The translations under genes were made by a program, and so were the position numbers. Below are positions 1-11,022 of a stretch of 27,074 nucleotides of DNA, piece after piece (within the stretch, counting starts at the first letter, position 1; each line of letters begins with the position of its first letter). A model generated the notes under the pieces. The model saw only the letters and a program-made list of their open reading frames with translations, was not told the origin of the DNA and made no database searches. The stretch comes from Rhizopus sp. PT2906 (taxonomy: Eukaryota > Mucoromycota > Mucoromycetes > Mucorales > Rhizopodaceae). The stretch covers positions 1 through 27,074 of the forward strand of contig JAMYHX010000543.1 in NCBI GenBank assembly GCA_025529335.1. Direction: 5' to 3'.

Positions 1-191
1 AAGTACTGTTTCAAATCATTAAATAAATGAGTAGGGAAACCATAAACTCTGATGGTTGATGAGCTCGTTGAGGGTATCCTAGTAAATACAATTTGCTTTT
101 AGTCCGAATAGAAACATACACACAACTCGTTCTACACTCACGCTTCTTTCATTGTCTTCTTTTTTAAATCATCCACTAATATATGAATCAG

Positions 192-712
192 CTACTCGTA
201 TGAATTAATACTATCATGTCTACCTTTATTACGCTTATATACATTGCCGTCTCCAAACAATCCACGAGAAGGGTCTGGTACTTCCAATAATATTCTTCTA
301 TAATAAAAGAATGAGTATAGATTTTATTATAATTCATATCATTCTTACTTTTTACCAACATTTGATCCTGTTTGACTTGTTTTTGACTATAAATAACATT
401 AGCTTATCAATTCTATTTATTTCGAGTTAGATTACATCAGAAAGAATATTTGAAAGTCGTCTATCTCCGTAATTAAGAGAAATGGAACCAGATCTTGTCA
501 ACACAGGTTCCATTGTTTGCTTTTTCTTTTCTTCTTTTTGACTACTAACAAAAAATATGGGAGCTGTATGTATCAACTCTTTCTTTGGTACATATGGTTG
601 TTGTTGTTGTTGTTTGTCTACAGCAAAGCTTTGAGACTGTCCAAGATTGAATAATGAAGGCGGCTGGTTGAGTAATTGTCCTTTTTGTTCATTATTCTGT
701 GTTGCATTTTGC

Positions 713-754
<42 letters not shown>

Positions 755-813
755 GTGTTATTAAAGGTAGACTGTGAAGGTAATATTTGAAATAGTGATG
801 TTGTAGTAGACAT
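192..813 (-). CDS. Poly-Q hypothetical protein, three exons
   Basis: I do not recognise the family. Proposed exons on the minus strand are 813-436, 386-349 and 297-192, giving 173 aa. The 49-nt and 50-nt introns start GTAATC and GTAAGA and end TATAG, and the joined frame is open. Read without splicing, the frame stops at 427, two codons past the exon 1 donor. Visible in the protein: an N-terminal Ser/Thr-rich stretch, a run of 15 Gln, a second run of 5 Gln, a Lys/Glu-rich patch (KEEKKK), an RRLS site resembling a basophilic kinase target, and a C-terminal basic part containing VPDPSRGLFGDG. There is no signal peptide or membrane segment, so a soluble, largely disordered protein is likely. It is divergent from the FSH hydrolase. 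The first exon is well supported by composition; the two small exons rest on splice sites and phase only. Confidence 0.55.
709..753 (-). repeat. CAA/CAG triplet repeat, 15 codons
   Basis: Fifteen consecutive in-frame Gln codons on the minus strand: fourteen CAA and one CAG. The run lies in exon 1 of the poly-Q protein. A near-pure CAA run is prone to length change. A shorter run of five Gln codons lies near 598-612 in the same exon. Confidence 0.95.
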
Positions 814-1156
814 GATTTTACTAGGAAAAAAAGAGGGGCAAAAAAAGAAAAAATTTGAATGGAGTAATCGTGACGTTCGTTAAATTTAGTCGGAGTATAA
901 TTTAATAAAGACACCAGATCTTACGAGATAGAAAGAGAGAAGGGGAAAGAGCAAGGCTCTCATGTACTGATTATTACTACTACTGTTCTTTGTCTCTTGA
1001 ATGACTGTATCTATGTGATTAGAAAGGATCATTGATATTAAATAAAAGAGCTTTATTATTTTAAATATCAGTGAAAATATTTATTCCGCTTAATATATAC
1101 ACTTGTAGTTATCCAAACTCTATCTCTCTCTCTTTTTTTTTTTATTCACTCTTGAA
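814..1156. other. Divergent intergenic region between poly-Q gene and FSH hydrolase
   Basis: AT-rich, with A-runs close to the poly-Q ATG and a CT-rich tract (about 1118-1144) just before the FSH hydrolase ATG, as is common in fungal leaders. It should hold both promoters. No further motif can be assigned with confidence. Confidence 0.5.
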
Positions 1157-2062
1157 ATGACAGACACTAAAAAACTTCGTATACTTTGTCTTCATGGAAT
1201 GGTGCAAAATGCAGCTGTATTTCGTAAAAAGACTTCAGTTATTAGAAAGAAACTTGACAAGATCGCCGACATGGGTAATATGAACTAGGCCAATGACAAT
1301 ATAAGCTCACCTTCTTCTAGTCTATGTTACTGCACCACAGATGACAGTTGACCCTCAGTATACTTCAGAAGCCCACAGAGAAGCAGCTGCGGATGAAAAT
1401 GCTCCTGAAGGTACTTTAGCAATCAATTTGACACTTTAAAACTTGACATAGAGTAACTTAGAGGCAAAACCATTTGCTTGGTGGCATCCTTACAAGAATG
1501 ACGATAAAAACCTTACAGAAGATGGATATTATCGAGGATTCAAAGAGTCTGTTGCTTATTTAAAGGAGTTTATGCAAAAAGAGGTATAGTTTATTAAATA
1601 ATAACAATAATAATAATAATAACAATTGGTCAAAAGGGACCCTTTGATGGCATCTTTGGATTTTCTCAGGGAGCATGTCTTGCTGCAGTCATGCTTGTTG
1701 GACTTGAGAATCGCAGTAATTTATCACTCTTTAAGGACCTTAACCACCCCAATTTTAGATTTGCCATGCTTGCCGCTGGCTTTAAACCTTCGAGTCAAAA
1801 GGCAACACAAGACTTTTGGACACACAAGATAAATACACCAACATTACACATGATTGGCATGGAAGATACCTTGATTACGCCAGAGATGCAGCAAACCTTG
1901 GTTGATCAATGTGTCGAACCCAGTGTTATTCGACATAATGGAGGGTAAATAAGCTATATAGACAAAAAAGAGGATACTGACCTTATACATAGCCATGTTG
2001 TACCTTCCAATGCACCTTCGAGAAATGAAATCTTTGCCTTTGTCTCAAGATTTGTAGCATAG
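1157..2062 (+). CDS. FSH/OVCA2-family serine hydrolase
   Basis: Alpha/beta-hydrolase of the FSH family (yeast FSH1-3, human OVCA2), with an uncertain natural substrate. Exons 1157-1274, 1321-1410, 1462-1583, 1637-1944 and 1993-2062 give 235 aa; the introns are 46-53 nt and all phases close. The start region LRILCLHGMVQN is the usual first strand plus oxyanion loop. The nucleophile elbow GFSQG places the catalytic Ser at 120. The acid is Asp187 in GMEDTLI, and the His is His214 in HNGGHVVP, which is completed across the last splice junction. The length is normal for the family and the triad is intact, so it should be active. It is probably cytosolic, with no signal peptide seen. Intron 3 carries a short AAT-rich run. 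The fold and triad are secure; the substrate is not. Confidence 0.9.
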
Positions 2063-2707
2063 AATTGAAATTTAGAAGAGAGAAATATAGATTTTTGATG
2101 CTCTCAGTCCAAGAAAAAAAAAAGACTGAACATGTCAGTTTACCTATTCTAATATTTTACCATTGCTCTCGGGAACTTTAAGCATTTTATTCTATTTTTT
2201 TAACTTTGATGAAGTAGCGTTCGCTAGTGAGCTTGTATATATTAGCTTCTTTTGAGGCCTTTTTTTTTGAAAACACAATAAGCGTATCATATCGCTCCCC
2301 ATTTATCAATTTAGACTAGTAACTGTTAGCTATTGACTCTTATTATAAGCACCAACAATAAGTATAATAATGACAATAGGACCAATAATAACCCTTGTAT
2401 AAGTGTAATATTCTCAAGTTTAAAGTTGGAAAGAAAGAATTAAATTTGAATGTTGACATATGATGTGATTTCAATGGTTCCGATTCAATAGATGAAGGCT
2501 TATTACTATTATTTTCTTTCCTTACTGTTATAAAACACACGCATGATTTCCCCTTCTTTCTTCTCTTTTTCTTGTCTCTCTTTTTTTAAAATGTAAGTCA
2601 TGAGGCATAAAGAAATACTATGTTTAAAAAAATAGAGCCTCTATGCCTTCTAATTTATGCAAGCATATCAGAACTACCACAGCACGACAAAAGTCAAGCA
2701 GAGCTCG
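2063..2707. other. Intergenic region, likely leader intron of the zinc-cluster locus
   Basis: Holds the 3' flank of the FSH hydrolase, then AT-rich sequence. A plausible 5'-leader intron runs from GTAAGT at 2593 to CAG at 2671, with a CTAAT branch-like motif about 20 nt before the acceptor. The zinc-cluster ATG follows at 2708. No other gene was seen. Confidence 0.35.
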
Positions 2708-3321
2708 ATGACAAACAAACCTTTGAAGCAAAAACGTTCACAAGTCAAGAATGCCTGCAAGTACGTTTTTCTTTTAAATGAACTTTGGCTCATTCTTTTT
2801 TTTTTTAATAAAGTCAACTGTAAGAAAGCGTGTAAAAAATGTGATGATAGAAGACCCTGTCAGAGATGTATCAAGTATAATCTAGTCGATACATGTAAAG
2901 ATTCAATTCGAAAAGAGCGAAAAAGGGAGAAGAGAGGACCGTACAAAAAAAACGCACAGATGAAACAGGTGATGCTAAACAATCAACAAATAACACTCTA
3001 TCGTCACCATTATTGACATTATCTACTGTGCCTGTATTGCCCATCACCATGGAAACATACATGCCGTCTGAGCAACAGCAGGAGCTATCGGCTGCTAAAA
3101 TAGGCAGGATCATGAGATACCATCAAGAACAGCAAGCATATCATCGGAATCAATCAAAATGGCTGATTGGGACGTTTCTTATTGTTAATCAGGATAGTTT
3201 GAGCAATATCTTTCAGTCGTACACATGGAATAGCCGTGGCCATAATAAGGATTTAGATTATGCAAACAGTATAAAAAATGCTGGCACCATTAGCGACTCA
3301 ATGCTTGTTACTTTTCATTAA
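2708..3321 (+). pseudogene. Zn2Cys6 transcription factor, apparently broken
   Basis: The translation shows a fungal Zn2Cys6 binuclear cluster: KNAC at the end of exon 1, then NCKKACKKC, RPCQRC and LVDTC in exon 2, followed by a basic RKERKREKRGPYKK linker. This spacing is typical of the AcuK/Ert1-like subgroup, whose normal members are nuclear DNA-binding regulators. Two lesions are visible. First, splicing at the obvious intron (2761-2813, GTACGT...AAAG) leaves the two halves of the zinc cluster one nucleotide out of frame. Second, the frame changes again at a run of eight A (2945-2952), after which TDETGDAKQS and a Gln/Ser-rich region continue in another frame to a stop at 3319-3321. The expected long C-terminal part (PAS-like domain) is not seen. 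Either this is a decayed copy or the sequence has indel errors; the A8 run favours error for the second lesion. Confidence 0.6.
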
Positions 3322-5232
3322 TACAAATGAGAGTTTATTCTCATCTACTAAACGAAATGGCATAAACGTAAAATAGATTGAATAACATCAAAGTCTTGGT
3401 TTATTTCCCAGCGTGAAGCGTAGCTGAGAGTCTTTGAAGCATGAAATGAGTCGCTCTTCCTTTCTATCTCTTTCTTCAAAGATATCTATGAATGCCAAAT
3501 ACTAAACATTACTCTAAGCTACCATTGAAACGGACTCTAATGAAGCTGATTAAGCGACCAAAGGCTCAAGCCAAACATTTATGAAGAAGCCTCTTGATCA
3601 TAATGTACATCTTGAAGTGAACGAATGCTAGGATATAAATCAAAATAGTTTGACTTGCAAGTTTTTCTTTTCTTTCCTTTCACAATTGATTTTATTCCTT
3701 GAATTGTATAATTCATATATTTTTGTGCAGAGTATTGGCTGTGTTGGTAAATCTAAGCCATTAGTCTCTTTTTTTTAATAAGGTTGGACCGCTCCAATGA
3801 CGCTATGGTATTTTGCAGCATGATTACGAGCGGGGTGTATATCGGATATTGTACATTTTTGTAAAATTCCCATTATGCTCTTTTTAGATTATTAATATGA
3901 TATGGAAGACTATTCTTGCATCTATGTTCTCCTTCTTGAATATGCATTCAGGATATGCTTCATGTCTCTGAATCGATTGAATAAGATATCTCTTTTGCAA
4001 CAGCTTACATCTGTTTTTTTTTGATATTTAATAGCTAAAAAGAACCATATGCAGCCCTCATTTGAGCCTTGCAAGAAAAACCGCCTTTTATCTTAAATCA
4101 ATCAGCGTGTATATGTATGTATGTGTGTGTCTTTTTCTGATCGGCGCTTTTTGCAAAAAAAAAAATTCTCATAGAGAGAAAAGAACACTAAAGGGATATG
4201 TAGTATATGAAGAAATTCACACTATTTCCAGTCAAAGGATGCAGCGCGTATAATCAAAGAGGGGAGCAGAACAATAGGATATCTCACAACCAAAGCCTTA
4301 TCTTTTCATATGGAGGTATATCAAGAAAAAAGTAATTCTTCTTTTTGATGCAATTTTACACAAATACAGAATCTGGTTTGAAAGTGGAGTTTTGACTTAA
4401 TTTTCTGTACAAGTAAAACATTCCTTTTTGTGAGAATGGAAAAATCTATTTTTAGGGAAAGACACGTTTTGATGCTACTTTGGCTTGCTGTGGTCATTTT
4501 CATATTCAATAGTGTAACTCAACACAATGAGGTTATTGAAGAACAAAAGGAGGTTTGTCATACACATGCATTTCTATGGATAATCACCTGATGATGCTTT
4601 GACCAACTGTTTATTGCTGGCTCACGGTCGCACTATAGCTGTCAACCCTCATCTTAAATGACTATTGTCTTTTTTATAAAGAAAAAAAAAGATAGAGAGC
4701 TTGGGAATGAATGGGTAATAAAAAAAACTGAAGAATTTTGTTTTATTTATGCAATGTTTTATTCTACTAAAGATTGTCACAATACACTAAATAGTGTGCC
4801 ACTTTTCACGTATACATTGTATTATAAAGCCAAAAGCGCGATTACCTTTTTTTAGAAAAAAGGGAGAAACAATGCAAAGAATACAGCCATAAAGACAAAA
4901 GATAAAACCCCGCTCATGTCATTTCATGCGCTATTACATTAGTTTAAATCATTTCTGATGAGAACAGTAAAAAATTCTCGGAGTAGTAAGTCCGGACTTG
5001 ATACTATTATGCTACCAATGATTTGCAAGGCACTTCTATAAACACACAGCATGGAATGATATGTACATGCAACGTCCTACCTCCATATCTCTCTGTTTCA
5101 TAACGCATCGGCTTTTTATAGCTTCAAAACACACTACTTTAATTATTCAGAGTAATGTAAACGAAGAAAAAAAGAGCAATTAAGGTAGAACGTATGATTG
5201 ACATGTATAAAGAAAAGGCTGGGCAAGGGAGT
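3322..5232. other. Gene-free stretch, 1.9 kb
   Basis: AT-rich, with many poly-A/T runs and only short ORFs without coding character on either strand. A 31-codon ORF with a basic composition starts near 3492 and cannot be supported. It lies between the 3' ends of the zinc-cluster locus and the bHLH gene, so it is terminal flank for both. No RNA gene or repeat was recognised. Confidence 0.5.
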
Positions 5233-6353
5233 CTAGGATGAGTATGGGGGATGATAATAAACTGCGTTTGATGAGTTGTTAAGATGATAAGGGTAGGAAG
5301 CTTCTTGTTGATTTTTTATCCAAGGTGAAGGGTATAATTCAGAATTGTGATACACTATAGACATTGAAAATAGATATTAATGAATAAAAAAAATTCCGAA
5401 TGACACTTACCACCGTCAACGGTCAATTCAGAGTCATTGATACCGCCCTGATGCTGATCTGATGGACACTTGCTATCTCCGCGTTCCTCCTTTTGCGGCG
5501 CTGTAAACTGAAGGGAAAATATGTAATCTAAAGCCCTTTCATCGGTGTTCGAGAAGCTGGTCTGTGTCCAGTTATCCATAGAGGCTGTAGAATAGGATGT
5601 CATGTCCATTTGTTCTGTGGATGCATGATAAGGTTTACCGGTCTTGCAAGTATACAACTGTTGAGCAGATGAGATTCCTGATGTAGATTGCTTGATGGGA
5701 GTATCAAAACAATTGTTTCGTGCAAAAGAAGTAACTGGAGTTGAGACAGATGCAGTAGGAGTTATCATACTTGGCTTATGCTGGTTCATGGCGATGTGAG
5801 CCATCAGACGCCTGTTCTCATTTTGAAGCTGCATGATTTGATACTGATAGCGCTCTTCTTTGGTCAAGTTTTGTTTGACCCAATCTAGTGCCTTTTCAAC
5901 AATCTGCCCTTTGGATGGCCTTCGATGATTTTGGAGATTAGGTAGCACGTCTGCTAATTGTTGAAACTTTGAATTTAGGCATTCTCTTCGGGCACGTTCA
6001 ATTGCATTATGCTCAGCCCTACGCTCTGCCTTGCTTAAGGAGACACGCCTAAAAAAGGTAAAAAGTAAGTCTGTGCGCTTTTGCATTGGTACTAACGTCA
6101 CAAAATTTTACCTTTTCGAATTAAAGTTGCTTGGACTTTTTTCCATTTCTGACTCCGGCTGTTCTAGGCATTCTCTATCACTGAAACAAGGAGATGGTTC
6201 AGCAGTAGGTGGTGATGATGTTGACGAATCACTTGTCTGATGACTAGGTTTCTCAGGGACATGATAGTGTTGATCAGTAAATTTGCTGAATGGAAATATA
6301 TCAGTACTACTGTAGCCAAAATATTTGTCTTCTGGAACGGGGGATTGATACAT
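5233..6353 (-). CDS. bHLH transcription factor, class B type
   Basis: Predicted nuclear E-box-binding regulator. Exons 6353-6112, 6048-5411 and 5354-5233 (introns 63 and 56 nt) give 333 aa, and all phases close. The basic region RRAEHNAIERARRE carries His94, Glu98 and Arg102, the H-E-R signature of class B factors that recognise CACGTG-like sites. Helix 1, loop and helix 2 follow (LPNLQNHRRPSKGQIVEKALDWVK, to about residue 147), then a heptad-like QLQNENRRLM extension that could aid dimerisation. The N-terminus is Ser/Pro-rich. The C-terminus is Ser/Thr/Gln-rich, with a last exon rich in Tyr, Asn and Pro ending YYHPPYSS. I chose the ATG at 6351-6353 because an in-frame TGA precedes it by seven codons. 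The target genes are unknown, and no neighbour suggests a pathway. Confidence 0.85.
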
Positions 6354-8146
6354 GTTTTTAGCTTCAAACAATCAACCTCGTCTGTGAACAAAAAAGATGA
6401 GAAAGAAAAAGGAAAGAGAGAAAAGAATAGAGTTTTTATAAAACAATTAAAACTATATCGTTACATTGATCTTTTGGGTTGAATGACCGACAGTAGTACC
6501 TTTTGCTATATAACGCTAGTCTTACAACGCCGTGGCACTCCGAAAAGGGCCCATGATCTTTGTTTCTGATTTTCTGTGAAGTATGACAGATTAGATGTTA
6601 CATCCCCAGGGTTGTTGCAAGCTGAAATCCATTTGTGTATACGGAATAGTCTAATGTGGATAGAGGGAAGAATAAGGATGATGTTTATCCGATTGAGGTC
6701 CTGAGTATAATTGAATCAATCCCGTCTCTCTTTTCTTTCTCCCCTTTATTTTTCTTGCTTCTTTTTAGCTAAGCACACATAAAAACCAAAATGTCTTGTG
6801 TATGATCGCCTTTTGATAACTTTGTATTCCTTCTACAGATGATGTTTAATGCCACAAATTGAGACAACTTGGGAAACGTAACACAATCACGCGCCAACGC
6901 ATATATTCTGATCCTTATGCATGAAACTTCAAAGCGGTCAATCAAGCGTTGTTGTTGATAACAGCGGAGCCAAGTAACCCATGCTGCTGTATAAACTAAT
7001 ACATAAACTACAGTTTCTTGGATAAAGCTTTCAATCTATTATGAATTTCTTAAAGGCGATGGAACACTATTTGCCTAGCAAAGGATTCATAGTGACATAA
7101 TAAAAAAAAATTCAAATATGATATAATTAGTCATCTTTCCCTGGATAATTCTCTCGTATAGTCGACATTAAACTATTCCTAATTTTCGAATTGAGCGACC
7201 GAGACAATATTTCTCTCTTATTTAATTGATAAAGGAAGGGATATATAAATAGCTCCTATGTCCTCATTCTTTTGCCATGGAAACAAAGAGCTAGTCATCA
7301 TTAATTGATTTATATGACAAAGCATCGAAGAGGGATAGCTTTTTTTTTTGAGATCGTGCGATTATAGATTCTGCTAGATTTAAAACGTCTTTTAAGAACC
7401 AATCATAGATATAAAAATAGAGCGAGGCACATTCTTTACAGCCTATTGATAGAAGCTACTGGAAATATAAACCCCATCTACCGCATTGGAAGCTCTATCT
7501 GTTGCAGGGGCCCCTTCTATAAGCTTTCAATAGTGTTGATCTATTAGCAGCATCAATATTAATTCAGTGTATGATCTTTTGAATGCTTTGTCTATTCTTA
7601 AACAATCTTTTCCATTTTTTCCCCCTAATCCATAGCTGATTCCTTTAAGCTTGTAAAGCCATATTCGGTATAGGGCACTTTAGACAAACTATGATGTACT
7701 AAACCCAGGCTTCTAAGTTTTAATTGGAGTAAGATTGATATAGTCGATTGTTCTCCTTATTCAAGTATTTTATAAAGGAAAGGATAGCACAGTTCAAAAT
7801 GTAGACTTTCACTATCTTAAATAGTACTTCCTACAGCATGGTCACGGCTGCAGATGATTGTTAATGAAATGTTGGACAATAGCTTTTTTAGTGAAAAGTT
7901 GCGAAATAAATAAACCACCTTAAAGAAAAAGAAAAAGGGTCACTTTAGCCGTCAGTCAAATGTATCATATAGTTTGTTTTTCTCTACAAGTCCTTAGTTA
8001 TTGACTTGTCATTATTATTAGTACAATATACTTTGTTCATGGGGTCATAAAGAACAATAAATAAAATTTCTAAATAAGACAAGTGTTTAAAGTTATGAGC
8101 GATACAAGGATGAACGTTTAAACGCTAATTATATTCCGCTCTTATT
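6354..8146. other. Gene-free stretch upstream of the bHLH gene
   Basis: AT-rich, with T-runs and scattered short ORFs. The part nearest 6354 is expected to hold the bHLH promoter and leader. No gene, RNA or mobile element was recognised. This begins a gene-poor interval reaching to 11864. Confidence 0.5.
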
Positions 8147-8716
8147 TTGTTACCGCATAATTACAAGAATATTCAAGAATACCCCACTATTTTGCTTATA
8201 GGCTTTTACTGCTACAAAACTACTTTGTTGTCAAGATGGATAAAGGTCTATTCGAATGATGAAAAAGATCACTCTTTTCGATCTAGACTTTTCTTTGATG
8301 TTACAATCCCTTATTCTCCGACGGACAATGAGGGTTGGCTTAATTTAAAGAGTGAAATAATGGATGCTTCTTATAGTTTAAATACGATATAGCTACTTAA
8401 TATGACTAGAATGGCTGTGATACTGAACTACTTCTTGATTTGCTTTCTTTTGTAAATTGGAAAGTAAAGAACAGCTAGGAAATTATGTGCAACTTTGACC
8501 TCAGAACGATCTCATGCGTCCAACACGCGTATTACCTCAGGTTACTCACGTGTTGCATTGATAAACTTACCTTGGGATTATACATCATGTCAATGTTTAT
8601 CTTGTTTGAAACAGTGCATGTATTTGATATTCAGTTTGACTTGTAATATCCAATGTTGGCCCTTTTTTTTCGATCATCGTTTACAAGGATGGTTTGATAT
8701 ATCAATACGACAGTGA
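8147..8716 (+). pseudogene. Possible decayed coding remnant
   Basis: Not recognised. One reading frame stays coding-like for about 570 nt but is interrupted between 8390 and 8480 by three stop codons. The first part (to 8392) has no ATG start and contains SRLFFDVTIPYSP and DNEGWLNLKSE. The second part contains NLPWDYTSCQCLSCLKQC and ends HRLQGWFDISIRQ; it is Cys-rich and partly hydrophobic. Keeping the same frame on both sides of the stops is the only argument for common origin. It could equally be chance ORFs in a gene-poor stretch or exons whose introns I cannot place. Confidence 0.2.
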
Positions 8717-8825
8717 AACAAGATAAACGTCTACTAGAGGCTCATACAAGTATTCTAATGAGTAATTTTTCTTTCTTTAAGGGAAAAGTGAAAAAGGAAT
8801 GCGCACCAAGTAGTTCAAGTTAATA

Positions 8826-8869
<44 letters not shown>

Positions 8870-10015
8870 ATTTAATTATTTCGCTATTAGTGTATTCAAG
8901 CCAGTCCAATCACACGTTGAGACTGTCATTAACTGTTACTGTACATCAATTGGGATACCATATAGTGGTCCCTGTATTCTTTAACGCCAACGAACTCGAC
9001 AACAGTGGTTGAGACCAACAAATGAACAGAATACATTCAATTCATAAAACAGTAATAACCTAAAGCCTTTATGGTATCCACCACAATCTCATAAAATGAA
9101 ACTATGATGAGTCTTTTTAGATGCTTTTCTAAACATAATATAATTGCCATTGAATGATTGCTTCTTTTGTATACCCTAGATGATAGTAATTAAATCCTTC
9201 ATCAAAGGTTGTCAACATTTATACTAACGTCTTTGTTTTCATTGAACTGTAAAGTGTTATAAAGCTCAAGCAGTGAAAAAGGCTACTTTAGTCGCTGGTC
9301 GATTTCCATTTATGGAATGTACTTCATAGATGTTCGCTGCACTCTTCTCACTCTTTCTATATTATCGAAATATCAACAGTAGTGAGCCTTTGAAATTAAG
9401 CTTAAAGTAGATTAAAAAATAGTGAAGATAAGAAATAATCGTGGGCGTAGACCTTATTTTCATGTGATCAAGCAAATAAAAAGGGGGCAAAATAAAAAAT
9501 CCTCCTTCTTTTTTCTCTCTTTCTTAAGTTCATTTTTTTAAAAAAAAAACGTGTCTAGTACAAGGTACAGTTGTTTTTATTATTCTAAAAATAATCAGTG
9601 TATAGTAGCTATTTATTGGTTACCTACGACCTGACTAGCACTTTGATGAGATTGAGTTGTAAATGACTTTCCTTTCATGTGAGGAATGACAAGTCTATAC
9701 GAGTCAAAGTTCTTGTGTGGGAACAAAGACGTGACGCGTCCTGTACGTGAGCTTTTCTATTCATCCAATTTGGGATTACAATCTATAGGAAAATCTGTCT
9801 TGTTTCTGACCCTTTCTTTATAATGACTACTAGACAAGATTAAGAAACGCATATCTTTTATCTCTTCGTTGATTGTGCTTTATCTATTTTAAGCTTATTT
9901 TTTAGTCGAAAGTACAATATTTCCAACAAGCAATGTAACAGTCAGCCAAAACCAAATATCCAGGTTAAGCGTCTTTGCTTGCCTTGAAATATCTACTTTG
10001 TAATTCGAATGCCTG
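8717..10015. other. Gene-free stretch with a TA tract
   Basis: Contains the (TA)16 tract and otherwise AT-rich DNA. Around 8980-9110 one frame reads loosely protein-like but is full of stops, and I do not call a gene. No RNA or transposon structure was recognised. Confidence 0.45.
8829..8860. repeat. (TA)16 microsatellite
   Basis: Thirty-two bases of uninterrupted TA dinucleotide, followed by a TGTA-rich tail. Self-complementary and likely length-variable. It is not in a gene. Confidence 0.97.
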
Positions 10016-10303
10016 TTGTCCCTGGTTTCTAGTTCTTCTACGGGGTTTGGACTATCTCAGCCAAAAAAAAAGAGCGAAATCTATATTACTGCAATACTAC
10101 ATACTAGCAAGACGCTTGCGATGATTGCACCTAGTCTTGAAAACTTACCTTTTAAATTGATCATTTGTCCGCAACCGCAGGCTAACGTCGAACAATTGAT
10201 TTTTCATGTATGGCTTACGCCTAAGCATGAATATAACATGTACCACACAGTCAAAAATATTAAGAGCGACTGCTACTCAAATCCCAAAGAGTCGGGAGAA
10301 TGA
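10016..10303 (+). other. Isolated open frame, possible gene remnant
   Basis: A 95-codon open frame with no ATG near its start. The residues look coding-like (LPFKLIICPQPQANVEQL, HVWLTPKHEYNMYHTVKN) but match no family I know. It lies upstream of, and in the same reading frame as, the first half of the decayed remnant at 10481, separated by 177 nt containing stops. It may be part of the same dead gene or a chance ORF. Confidence 0.2.
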
Positions 10304-10480
10304 GATATGATCTGTAAGCCTGCTCATTGGATGTGATCGTTGATTCATTGTTCATTAGCAAGCGTTTTCAAAATCATGATAAAACAATTTTTTGCTGTAG
10401 TATTAATATTTACTAATGAATATAAGCCATACTGTGACTCAAATAGTAATGTTCCTTGAGGAAGATGATACTCAGGAGTC

Positions 10481-11022
10481 GACAGACATAACAAGAACAT
10501 CTACGACTTAGAGAAACAATGGATAAGAGGTGTCAATAGAAGATTAACAGTCGCGGATATAGAACCAAGCAATAGGCTTTATAAAAGAATTCAATAAATG
10601 AAAGCTTCTAAGGATGCTGTAAATGAAAGACTTGTAAACATGAAACAGCAATTGTCAGATATAATAGTCTTAATCAAACAACTTCCTATGACAACAATAA
10701 TAAATAGCTACCCCATGTTGAAAATTTCAAACTTGATGATGCTCATCCTGATTAAACTGGTACAGATAATGGCTTAGTGACAATGACAGAAGCAGCAAAG
10801 TTATCAAGTCAAGCGTCACTTTTATATAACAGGTAGTTAATTTTGACAGAAGATGATTTGATGCGGCTCATTTTCGTGTATATTGAGCCTATGTTCTTGA
10901 AACTTGGAAAGCCTTTAAAAGTACACGCGTTAGACATTGCTTATGTCAGCTGTGCAAATCAATTAAGATCAAAGCTTCAAAGTGTCAAGAAATCAAAAGC
11001 TAACATTATCTCAGAAAAGTGA
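10481..11022 (+). pseudogene. Decayed gene of unknown family
   Basis: No ORF here is long, but two adjacent frames read as one protein. Frame A (from 10481) gives NIYDLEKQWIRGVNRRL and, after an in-frame TAA at 10595-10597, MKASKDAVNERLVNMKQQL. Near 10700-10717 the sense moves to another frame, reading ENFKLDDAHPD, then a TAA at 10753-10755, TDNGLVTMTEAAKL, a TAG at 10834-10836, and LTEDDLMRLIFVYIEPMF up to a TGA at 11020-11022. The charged, helix-forming composition is protein-like, while three internal stops and a frameshift show that it is dead. The family is not recognised. An abandoned member of a lineage-specific multigene or mobile-element family is the likeliest origin, but that is inference. 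Confidence 0.5.

Noticed and set aside
618..914. Minus-strand 98-codon ORF with a poly-Asn run
   Set aside because: It is a shifted-frame reading of the CAA repeat that gives poly-Gln in the real gene; the other frame has coherent exons and composition.
2755..2813. GC-AG intron (GCAAGT donor) to rescue the zinc-cluster frame
   Set aside because: It restores the frame but replaces the first zinc-binding Cys with Phe, which would destroy the cluster, so it is not a convincing repair.
3492..3584. 31-codon basic ORF in the 3.3-5.2 kb gap
   Set aside because: Too short, no conserved motif, and no splice partner; expected by chance in this composition.
6354..6371. Six extra N-terminal codons for the bHLH protein from a TTG
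   Set aside because: TTG is not a normal start in fungi and a TGA lies directly before it; the ATG at 6353 is used instead.
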